Position numbers and translations under genes: made by a program
Assembly (NCBI GenBank): GCA_021442155.1
Contig: CM038216.1
Span: 153,971,009-154,035,008, forward strand
Origin: Cymbidium sinense
Lineage: Eukaryota > Streptophyta > Magnoliopsida > Asparagales > Orchidaceae
Direction: 5' to 3'
DNA length: 64,000 bases
Shown: piece after piece, positions 1 through 11,600 of the stretch
Numbering within the stretch: position 1 is the first letter of the stretch
Layout of the letters: every line of letters starts with the position of its first letter
Notes under the pieces: model-generated
Told to the model about the DNA's origin: nothing
The model's database searches: none
Seen by the model: the letters and a program-made list of their open reading frames with translations, nothing else

Positions 1-500
1 TTAATGTATGGCATATTAACTTAATTCCTCTATAATTTACACACTCTTGTGCATCACATTTATTCTTAAATATAAGAACCAACAAACTCTTTCTCCACTC
101 ATCTGACATCTTTTTAGTCTTTAAAATGACATTAAAAAGATTTGTAAGCTAAAAAATTCCTTAATCTCCTAAACATTTCCACACTTCTATTAAAATATTA
201 TCCGGTCCTACTACTTTTTCACATTTCATTTTCTTTAAAGCTTCACTAACTTCAAATTTACTAATACGATGATGAACCCATAAAGTTCAAAAAATATATA
301 TTTTTATTTTCTTTCCACTTCTCTCTTACAAATTCACCACCTTGAGCACAATACTTTTTTTATTGAATCTTAAATGATTCAATAATTATTATTAAACAAA
401 TTATATATATCAAACTATCATCACTTAATTATAATGATTCACCCCTTACCTTGTGAATCAAAATCCTATATATGATCTACTATATTGAGATAATAATCAT
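1..500 (-). mobile_element. RTE-clade LINE fragment (reverse transcriptase N-terminal part)
   Basis: The reverse complement of this stretch matches, base for base over long blocks, the LINE at 15700-17366; for example, the block ending at 1-60 mirrors 16200-16255. The stretch near 190-330, read on the minus strand, encodes remnants of the linker before the RT core and the GPD-type start of the RT domain, as in plant RTE elements. Frameshifts and stops break it throughout. It continues beyond the left edge of the window. Confidence 0.75.
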
Positions 501-557
501 TGACTAATGAGTTTTTTTTATAAACTCGATAAACGAAATCAAAATAAAAGCAAGCGT

Positions 558-788
558 TCACTTATTGAGAGTTGCTCTGAGATTAAAATTTTGAACTTCG
601 GTGGTGGCCAACGCTCTATCTACTTCCGGCCTTAAGTCCTCATCACTCATGTGATAGGAATCGTCAATGCTCCACCAAACCGCTGAGTAAGAACCACCTT
701 TGGCAAAGAATACCGCTTTGGCTGCACCGCCAGGAAGATATTGAAAGACAATGAAGCGTCGTGGCCTGCGGCATGTGAAGATGCCCAT
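558..788 (-). CDS. Hypothetical 76-aa ORF or gene fragment
   Basis: An open frame of 76 codons on the minus strand, clearly richer in G+C than the AT-rich DNA around it. It lies about 250 bp downstream of the synthetase stop codon on the same strand. The composition is balanced, with Trp, Gly and charged residues, and the end is clean, which looks more like real coding sequence than chance. I do not recognise a family. A possible acceptor, CCGCAG, lies just inside the frame, so it could be a terminal exon or a captured gene fragment rather than a complete gene. Nothing shows expression. Confidence 0.35.
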   Translation of the reverse strand: MGIFTCRRPRRFIVFQYLPGGAAKAVFFAKGGSYSAVWWSIDDSYHMSDEDLRPEVDRALATTEVQNFNLRATLNK

Positions 789-1043
789 GAAAATAGAGAA
801 TATTACTATACCAAAAGTGAAGCAGGGTTTGAAATTATAATATTTTGTTGGTTAAGTCGAGAGCAACTTGAAACCAGTTAGTTCACAAAGATACTGCAAC
901 AAATTAAACTAACTGGAGTTCTTTTCATCTGAACCCGAACCATAGACAGGCAGACTATAAAATCTAATATGAACTCAGAAGAAACCCAAGAGACAGCAAG
1001 GAGAGATTGCTTCATTTTTCTGCAAAATTTAGGGGAAACAAAT
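789..1043 (-). other. Probable 3' UTR of the cysteinyl-tRNA synthetase gene
   Basis: Non-coding stretch directly after the TGA at 1044-1046. The other frames over it are interrupted or are shadows of the last coding exon. No strong AATAAA signal is visible on the minus strand; AATATT-like signals lie near 836-845. The 3' end of the transcript cannot be placed from sequence alone. Confidence 0.4.
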
Positions 1044-1280
1044 TCAAGCAGCTGAGGCCAATTGCTCCTGTAAATGAAGAGGTACTGCTGGCCTCCAGCT
1101 GGTTTCATCAGGACCATCCATTAGCGTGATCCCAACAGCAGCCAACTCCTTCCTGATCACATCAGATTTTTCATACAGTTTTGCCTTCCGTGCGCAGCTC
1201 CTCTCTTCGATTCTCTGTAACACTTGTTCTTCGGTGAGCCCAGCTCTCTTCAGGGCTTTCTCTCTCAGCTGAAGTAAAGC
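1044..1280 (-). CDS. CysRS exon 9 (C-terminal, with stop)
   Basis: Phase-0 exon of 78 codons plus TGA. Acceptor CAG lies at 1283-1281. It encodes the C-terminal segment with the conserved [19 protein letters not shown] start, the ARKxKxYEKSDxIRKxL helix and a WRP-containing end typical of plant CysRS. Confidence 0.9.
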   Translation of the reverse strand, partial: ALLQLREKALKRAGLTEEQVLQRIEERSCARKAKLYEKSDVIRKELAAVGITLMDGPDETSWRPAVPLHLQEQLASAA

Positions 1281-4200
1281 CTGGGAATTGAAAGAGGTTT
1301 TAGTACAAGAAGAAATGGGATGTCATTGTTCTCTAGCAGTAACAAAATTTCTTGCCTCAGAGAAACTAGAAGGCTTCAATCCCAGAATGTGAAGCCCATC
1401 TTTGATTTCATTACCCAGTAACATTAGAGATTCCATCCTCATATGCTCTTTCTTTCCCTGCCCAAATTATCAAGAAACCAAAAACGATAGAAAGAATGTG
1501 AGCAACTGTTTGGGAGGAGTACAAGAATTACAGAACATATAAGATACTAAATCTGTACAAATCTTGTGAAATACCTGGAGAAATTACCTGCGATTTAGGT
1601 CCATGTAGGCATATATAGTTGTACAGCTTTTAATAACTTCATTTACAAACAACTAGCTTCCAAAACCTCACACGTAGGTCCTTAACATCATTCGCTAAAC
1701 GGTAGATACATTAAGTTATTTCTAAAGATGTTTCATCCAGAACACATGTCCATAAAATCCTGTGACAAAATCTTTTAGCCAACATTGAGAAGGGATGTCA
1801 TGAACACTTCTCAACCAATCATTGGCTCATAACCATTCATTGTATGGGGAATTGATCCAATTGGTCCCCTTGCTACTTGTTAGTAGAGTTCTTCTCAAAG
1901 TGGATCGACACCAAACTACTTGCCAAAATTACAACTTAAATTGTTTGTAGCTTTATTTGGACCAACATCATTTGTCGATATGGGTTGCCCATGACCATCA
2001 TAATAGACAACAATCCACAATTTGGGACAAAAACCTATGACCAATCTTATGGCATCAGTTCACCACCCGAAAATAATAATGAAGTTGAAGCCATGAACAA
2101 GTAAATTTTAAACATGCTAAGAAAAACAAACGAAGGAGCCAAAACCAAGTTAGTGTAGAGTCTACCCTCAGTCTTATGGGCACTTAAAATTCCTCCCTTC
2201 TCGGCAACAAGCCAAATTGCATTCGCCTTGCCTCATGAACAGAAAGCCTTTCTACCTGTTAAGTGCAACCTGCAAAGCCAATGAGTTACAATGGCAACGA
2301 CTATGAAAAGAACACTGTCAAGTTGGAAGAAAAGAACAGGGAAGGTGAAGCCGGACACGCTCACTAGGAGGGGTGCGTGAGCGCGCCACGTTGTGACAGA
2401 GACTCTTGTCCCATAGTTTATGTCCAGTTCAAATTGAACCAAACAAAGACCAGTTCAGTCCTTTTGAGCCAGTTCAGTTATCTTTTAAATTAGGGTTTGT
2501 TTAATCAATATAAGTTGTTTTGTGTTAGTTTGGGTAGTTTTTACTGTTTGGAGATTCGAGAGGCTGTTTTCTCTATTTTGCTCTCTTTGGTGAGATTATT
2601 TTTGAATCGATTAAGTAGTGTGTTTGTATCTCAATCAAATTAAAGCTTCCCTATTTTATTTTCATATTTTCAGCACTCGTATCCTTCCAATTTTATGTAA
2701 TTGATTTGAAGTTTTAACTTCAAAGGCTGTCGTCAGCCTTCGGGAAGGGTTCCATTGGACTATCCAGCATTTGATTATTGTTTCCCAAGTATTTTCTGTA
2801 GTTAAAATTCTCTATTTTCACTAATGATATCATTGTTGGCGGCTGTCTAACCATCAGGCCTTGCTCCCAACATCATTTCCAGCTCCAATCAAAAAATTCA
2901 GGCCACCGACTTCTGATTTCAGTAACCTGCAGGAATCAAACAGTGAATTCTTCCTCTATTTCAGGTTTTTAACCACCTTAATTCATAATATCTACCCTTT
3001 ATACCCTCCTGATTCATTCCAAAACCAGTGTCCTATGATATCAAAGCTAGATTTACCCAAAATCTTTCCTGGGTAGCTTTCTCTCCTCCAAAACCACACC
3101 ACCAATTCCCTAAACCTCCAAAACCTCCCCTAAATTTTTTGTATGGCAAACCCTTTATTTTCAATCCATCCTAACCCTAGCCCTAATCCTACATTTGTAA
3201 TAGATCTGAAATTAGGTTTACTTAGTTCCACAAGAAAATTCAAAATTCAAAATTCCCTCCATCTCCACCCCCGCTACCTCCCTTTTGGCCGAACCACCCC
3301 ACCTCCAACTATAAACCCTACCCATGAGCTATTCCCAAGGATAACCACCATGCCTCCAAGAAGGAACTTACAAGGGTATTTCCAAGTAATGACCTTGGAG
3401 GATATGCAGCAGGAGATCCATCATTTGCAACAAAGGCTTATTAATTATGAGAGGAAGCAACAATGAAGGAATACTCATAGCCAGGACAGTGATCTTTAAG
3501 AGGAAGAAAGAGAAAATTTAAATCCTTTCTACCAAAAGAATTCTTGTGAATAACAATCAATGCCACATACCGCGTAGATTTGGCATTGTGTACAAGAGCA
3601 AGTATGCAGATCTAAGGATGAAGATTGATCTACCTGAGTTTGAAACGGATGGACCCAAATTAGGTTATTGAGTGGTTAAGATAGCTGAGAAATTTTTGAG
3701 TATAAAGACATTCCATAAGACCGAAAATAAAGTTGGTAGCCATTAGCTCAAGAAGAATGTCTCATTGTGTAGAGAATCTAAAACGCGTGCGTCAGCACAA
3801 GGGGAGAAGCAAGATTACTATGTGGTCAAAAATGAAGAAGGAGATGTGGTGCAAATGCTTGTTAGCTCACTATAGACAAGATGTATTCCTGAAACTTCAC
3901 TATTTGCAATAAAGAGATTTATCAGTGGAGAAATATACAAATGAATTTGAGCAATTGATGCCGAAATACGAGTTAACAGAGGCTTAGGAGAGCACCATTA
4001 TTAAGTATCTTAAGGGATTGAAGACATCCATCAATAATGAAGTCTAGTTGAAGCCTTACTGGTTCCTATTAGATGTACAAACTTTTGCATTAAAGGTGGA
4101 AAGGTAGCATAGGCACATCAGATCTATCCCTCCTCCCGGGTAGAGTTTGACCCCAAGATTAGGAAACACCTTCAGAAGGTGTAAAAGAATCCACATAAGA

Positions 4201-5531
4201 TGATGGTGCTACTCCAGAGGTCAAGAAGGGTAACATAAATGGTGGAACCAAGACCCCAATTCCTACAGATAAAAAGTGCTTCAAATGTTATGTATTTAGA
4301 CACATTTCCTATGAGTGTCCAAACAGGAGAGTTATATCTTTTGTTGAGCAGTAAGCAGTGGAAAAGAAGTCTAGTGAAAAGCCTATAGTGGATGTAGCAA
4401 AAGAAGAGTATTACTTGGTTGCTGATAAAGAAGAACTGTTAATGGTGCGACGTGTCCTTGAGTCTGAGCATAAAGAAGATGAACCTCAGCTTAGACACAA
4501 TATTTTCCACTGGAGGTATAATGAAAGAAAAGGTGAGTAGCAACAACATTGATGAGTAGTGAAAAAATTAGATCTCCCTATTCAGATGTACCATTAGCTA
4601 TACTCTTACTAACATGATTGAAGAAAAGAAACAAATTCAATGTTGACAAGCTGTTTCTAGTAGAATTCTCTATCAAAGCCAAATTTCAGGGTCAAGTGTA
4701 ATGTGATGTGGTGCCTATGAATACATGTCACCTACTTCTAGGTAGACTATGATGAATATTGGAACATTTACACCCTCGCCAAGGACGAGAAAAATATTGT
4801 GCTTCTATCTTGGAGAGGTTATGAAGAACAAACAAAAGCTGACCATACTACTGTGCTACAAAAAAAGAAAGAAGCACCAGTGTTGTTGTCACTAGTAGAA
4901 TTATTTGAACATGATGTAGGAGGATCATCTTATAATATCATATATTTCCAAACCGATATTTAGAGTGTTGATTCATCCCTAATGTGATCGGTTCGTGGTG
5001 AAGAGCTAAAGGACCATAAGAAGATGTATCCCTTCTTTGTTTCACATATAGTGATGGAACAATTGACTTGGGGATGGACCTAGGTGTAATAACCGGAAGT
5101 CAAAGGAAAAAAAAAAAAAAGAAGGGAAAATCCAATCGTTGCGACAATTGGCTTCAAATAGAATCATCGAAGGGGGAGCTCGGTTTCGTTTTGCCGAAAC
5201 AGAACGCCCAATGAGAGAGAGAGGAAACGGGAGAGGGAGAAAGAGAAGGGAAAATCTTGCATGCGTGCCCTAATCGAGCCTTACGTGTGTGGACAATCGA
5301 GAGAGGAGGTAGTCCACGCGAGAAAGGGAGTGAGAGAGAGAGAGAGAAGATGACCCTCGTGCATCCGTGCCCTAGCAGAATGAGGCGACTCCACATGACT
5401 CGGTGTGGAGGATCTCGTCGTCGGCGAGAGAGGCTTGCGTGCACGGGAGGAAAGGAAGAGGCGCATGCGTGCATCCCTCCGCTCGAACGGGTCCTAGGGC
5501 AACCGAGAATAGAAAGGAAATAGAAAGGTAA

Positions 5532-5608
<77 letters not shown>

Positions 5609-8600
5609 AATTAAAATCAGATTTTAGTATTATTTCAAGTTTAACTTAGAGCGTATAGATTTCAGCAAGGACTTTAAATTAAGAATGTGTAGCATAAATC
5701 AAATTCCAGTAATTAAGTATTAATATGAAATATAATTATAAATTTAATAAAACTTTAAACCTATGCTAAGTTATATAAGTAATTAAAAATCATTTTAAGG
5801 GAAATGATAAACATTAAATGAAAATAAAATTTAACTATATTAAGTCACTTTAACATTTAATATTTTATATTAAGAAAAATAATAGGATTAAAAGAATTTA
5901 GAAGTATTATATGGAAAATTAGACATATATAAATATCATTATATTAAATAAATTAAAGATTAATTTAACTTGATTTAGAAAATAGACAATGAATATTGAT
6001 GAATGCGAATGTCAAATAATAAAAGATATATGTAAGTATCATAAACAAGAAATAAATAAAATAAAATAAATTACTTTCTAATATTAATCCAATCAATATT
6101 TTATTTTATATGAATTTTAATTAAGAAAAGAAGCATTAAAGGGAATTCAAGAGAAGCTAGATTAAGGGTAATTATGTTATATTTATAATAAAAATGTCTT
6201 TAATTTCTTGTGATAAAATGCATTTTATATGATTATGACTTTTCGCATCTTGATTGTGATTTATTTTCCTGTTTTTCATAAATTATGATGTACTTCGTTT
6301 CTTCATGTTGAATAATAATGAATCTTTGATCACATTTGTCTAGTCGTTTATAAAGTTAACTAATTTATTGGTTATGAATTAATATCATGTATAATTGTAT
6401 CTTTATGAATATATGTTGAAAGTGGAGTTCACTTATGAGAATTTTAAGCATATGCCATGGATGAAAAAATCAATGAAATTGTGAATGGTAATACTTGTCC
6501 TTTAGATGATAGTAAAGGTTTTTTTTTTTGGTAAAGGTTTATGTAACTCTAAAATGGATGATAAATGTAAAGTAAAGTTCACGAAATGTTCATAGCACAT
6601 ACCTCTCATATGTTTGATTTTTGACACTTTCTTTTATATACGTGTTATAAAAAAAGCTACATCTAGTTCTACTTGCTATTATAGTGTAAGATAATTGACC
6701 CATTGAATTTTATTCAATTGTTAGTTGTTTATTTTTTTCAGGTAACCATCCTAACTAAATGGCTAATAGAAGGGAGAGTTATGTTTATCGCCGTAGAGAG
6801 ACTTCAGGAGATAGGTAATTATGCAGTTATGTTGATTCATGTTTAAATTGTATTTCATATAAATTTTGTTAGTATATGTATGTGTGGATAAAGCGTTAAA
6901 TAATTGGTGAATTGTAGTGGCTCTTATATGATTGGAGATTTTGCTAAGACTGGAAATATTAGGTAAGGTTTTCTTTTATCCGTCCGACCATCTGTTCTCA
7001 CCTTGGTATTCCAAGCTCCCGGGCCGGGTCGTGACACTAGGAGGGAAAACAAATCATCAAGCGATGAACAAAAAGTCCCTCCTATCCTGGGAGAACAATA
7101 CGAGATGCATTCGATAAAAGGAATGAGTCAGCACACTACAAGTGTGACAAGAACTCCCATCCCCAAGCATATGTTCAGTTCAAATTGAACCAAACATAGA
7201 CAGGTTCAATCCTTTTTAGTTCAATTATCTACTAGATTAGGGTTTGTTTAATTAATATAAATAAGTAGTTTTTTTTGTTTTTTTAGTTTGGAGGTTAGAG
7301 AGATTGATGTCTCTATATTGCTCTCTTTGGAGAGATTGTTTTAAATCAATTGAGTAGTATGTCTGTGTCTCAATCGAATCAAAGCTTCCATATTTTATTT
7401 TCCTGTTGTCAACACTTGTATCCTTTCAGTTTTTTTGCAGATAATTTCAAGTTTACCTCCAAAGGCTACCGTCAGCCACCAGAAAAAGTTATATTGGACT
7501 GCCAGCGTTTAGTTCTTATTTCCTAAGTATTTTTTATAGCAATAATTCTCTGTTTTCACTACTGATATCATATTTGGTAGCCGTAGGCCATCCAACCCTC
7601 CTCCCAACATCATTTTCAGCTCCAATCAATAAATTCTGGTCGCCAACTTCTGATTTCAGCAACCTGCAGGAATCAAACAGTGAATTCATCCTCTATTTCA
7701 GGTTCTCTACCACCCTAATTCCTAATTTCTACTGTTTACACCCTCCTGATTCATTCCAAGACCAATATCAAAAGGCATAAAAAAATACTTAGACCTATTA
7801 GAGGAACTCATAACATAAGCTTTCGTGAGACAAATGGACACCTAATGAAGGATGACGAAATACTACAAAGCCAACGTCAAAGAGAAGATTTCATCAATAT
7901 AACTAGGTGCTAAAGAAAATAAATGCAACAACTCGACAAGCTCAAATCAATTTGGGATAATTCATACATCATCAAAAAGCAAGTCAACCAAGATATCCAT
8001 TGGTTATAAAATCAATCTAAAATAGTAGTGTTGAGAACTTGAAATGCCTACGACCTCAAGAGGCTCTACCCTTAAGAGGACGTTTTTGTCCTTAAATATG
8101 CTCATTATTTTATTTATGTACGCACACTCAGTTTTTTCAACAAGCTCAATCAAGATAGCAAGCCCAATACAACTACAAGAACAACTTGCCAAAGACTCAG
8201 GAAACTCACCCCGCTAACCTGACAAGCTCTAAATCAACTCGCCAAACAATAAAATAACTCAGCCCTTAAACTCGACAAGCGCCAAACTACTCATCATATA
8301 TGCCATCGACTTGTCGACACTTGGGGTACTCGCAATCCCCAAGTAGTTAGCAAAGGTAGGATTAGGGCTCTTGTTTAAAGCTAGTTATCTCCTAGATAAT
8401 AAGAACATTAATGTAAAGAGTTCAAAAATCATTTCATTCATTTTTCAAAATATTCCATGTGTCGAGTATAAAATTCAACTAATTATATGTACGAAAAAAT
8501 TGTTAAGTCTCCCTCTCATAAGTAAACAAAGGAACTATAAAGGTCGAATCATTACAACACTTGCTCCACCACACTCAAAGTTTGTCAACTTGTAGAGGTT

Positions 8601-11600
8601 TTTCATGTCCAAGAACCTATTATCAAAGTTGTCACTCATGACTAATTTCTTGATACCAATTTGAATACCCCCTTCGAACATGAGTGTGAGAAGTGTCGTG
8701 TACTCAGATGAGTTCAACAAGTCATCCCACAAAGCTCCTCATACTAGAACTCAGCTTCTCATCATCAAAACTCTTCTTCATGATGAGCTAGCTCTATAGC
8801 GACCTTATTCTTTTCCTCTTCTCACAATGATGCTTGAGCAATCCAACAATCCTTGGAAAGCTCACCTAATCAATTAAGAGTAGTCAAAACTCCTGTTTGA
8901 GGTAATAAACAGACTGCTAGCCCACAGCCTGCATGTTTAGCACGACAAAGGCAACTTCAATAAAGGGAGTTTGTTTAGCCAATCTTGTATCATTGACGAG
9001 TATCTATATGCTCCCATATCAAATACATTGGTTGAAGCTTCAGCAATGCGCAGGTCAAAAGAACTCATTACCTTGACGAGAGATATCGATTTCATCCTCT
9101 TCATTTTCTTCTTCTTTGAAGACTCAACCTCAATTATCGTTGCTTTGCCTTTATTCAATGGCATTTGGATAGGTTGAACCCTGACAATACCAACAGAATC
9201 ACACCAACTCTCCCCATGGCGTCGGCATACCCGCCTATTGAGTTGGAATGTACCCTAGTGACATCACCTCAGACTCTGTAGTGGTGACTATGATGGTTGG
9301 GATCATCGCCTCACTAGCTCACAACAACATCGAAGGTGAGTCACACAAGAAGACAACACCTCTGCATCCATAATATTTAAGCAGGAGTCAAAGCCTCTTA
9401 TAGAAGTAAAAGCGAGTTCATCAATTAAAATGACAACAAAAAAAGTGCAAATGACTTCAAGTGTTGAGTACTTACTATAGAATTGTGGTACACTTGGTTG
9501 CACCAAAAGAATGAGCTGATTGCAAAACATTTTCCCTATAGTCTCTTAAAAGACTCAACGTTTGTTGTGCTCAACCCCAGAGACCTTTTTATTCTCAAAT
9601 GGCACTAGCCTAATTGGCATAAGCCACCTAATAGAAGGCTTCATAAATAGAAATTTGGCTCACCAATTTCTGACCTTATTCAGTAAGCCAATTGTTCTAA
9701 TCTGAAAGTTAGAAAATTAACTTGTCCCATATCTATAAGCTTTGGCAGTGAATAAGTAGCAACACAAAGTAAAATGCCATTACATTATCTCTACTTGTAG
9801 GTATAAGACAAACGTAATAATATTTGTCATCAAATTTGGTAACAGTTGGGCCTACACAACTCTATAAAAATTCAAAAAACTAAAAGCTCCAAGCATAATG
9901 GAAATCACAACCCAAGTTAGAAATGGTCGAATGAGACACACTTGTCCTCATATACGATATTGAACCTATCATCCTCATGAACAAGTTGAACCGTAAAATT
10001 AATGTTGTAGAGGCAGTAATCAAGAAATGTCATGTCAACCAGCACCATGGTCACATTCAAGGATTCATTATACTCATCTAAGAATGAATGAGCACATCTT
10101 CTCAAGGCCACAATGAGTGCACTTGTCATATGGTAAAAATAGGAAACAAGTAAAAAAATACTCACACAAAGAAAGAAAGAGGCCAAGGATTAAATACAAT
10201 GAATTACACTAGCCACTAGGGATGGTATTTAAAGAGGCTAAATTTCTTGATTCTTAAGACAACATCAAATAAAATATTAAATGCTGAGATCTTTTGTAAT
10301 CATTACAAAATCTCACCATAATTCAACATCAAAAATTTGACAAACCTAACACAAAGAACATAAGCTTAACATTACTCGTCAAAAGCATCAAATGCATGGG
10401 CTTGTCATAAGTATGAAAAAAATCTTATGTAGGCAAAATGACACAAATGGAAAATTGAGTAAATAAATAATTTATTTCAAGTAAACTCGATCATAGCACA
10501 CTTGTTGTAATACATTCATTACATCTACAACAACAACAACAACAACAACAACAAGCCTTAATCCCACTATACATGAATCCTTAGTATTATGTCAAATTCT
10601 CATTTAATTCCATTCATTACATCTATTTACCAAAAAAAAAAAATGCAAGTCTAACATGACATTTAGAGAAATGAAGATCATGTCAACTAACCACGGCCAC
10701 GAGGCACTACGATCTTAGCGCACAACTCTCCCAACACATGCTGACTTGACCTTAGCAGTCAAGATCACACTAGTGCCTTGCTCTGGCAAGTCCATTCTCA
10801 ACTTCAAGCCAACCAACTCAACCCCGCAAGTTAGCAACCTCGATCTCCCACAATTTGGAACTCCTTTCATTGGGATCTTCTCGACTCGCCTCTAGGAATG
10901 GTGAAGCACTCATGTACTTGTTCACAAGATGGCGAGTTCATTACTTGCACTATAGAGGATATTGCATGTTGTTCGCCTGTTGCTTGGAGAGCTTCCCTTT
11001 AGTAATAGACAATAGCCTCTATTTGGGGAATTAAAAGAGGGGAACTCGCCTATCCTCCACTCTCCTAAACTAAGGTTGCCCCTACAAAACACAATGTGAC
11101 AATAAGAATAGCAAATATTCTATCCAAGGCAGACATTAACAAGGCAATGAAGCAATTCGCCAAGCTAGTCATCCCAGACTCAAGAATCTATTGCGAGAAC
11201 AACAAAACTTCTTGTGTGTTCACTATTCGGCTTAGAACTCATCCACTATGAGCCTAGGCTCATCAGGACAAGAACGTGCCAATCTCTCCAAATAGAATTC
11301 ATCAAGGACTGCAAGCTTACCTTTTATAAAAGTTGGCTAACACATTATGTTGGTGAACTAGAACTACTAGCCAACCCCACTTGTAAGTAACCAATGAATT
11401 TTAAATATTTGCTAATAAGATAAAATAAAATGTAGCATGAGGCAAATATCTTAGCAAGGCAGGTAGCCACCTTGATGTGGTGAGCGAGCAAAATATGCTC
11501 ATCAATGACCACCTTCTTCACTTGCTGGTTCACCAATAAAATCTCCTCATTACAAACACTCACTATCTAATGTACCTCAACAAGCGCACTACCCGCTACA

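Noticed and set aside
878..1117. 79-codon minus-strand ORF overlapping the CysRS end
   Set aside because: It is an out-of-frame shadow of CysRS exon 9 and its 3' UTR.
5154..5523. Overlapping ORFs on both strands over the GA-rich tract
   Set aside because: Low-complexity purine-rich DNA inside the solo LTR keeps several frames open at once; no protein features.
5533..5606. (TA)n run as a functional origin or promoter
   Set aside because: Plain microsatellite inside an LTR; nothing else supports a function.
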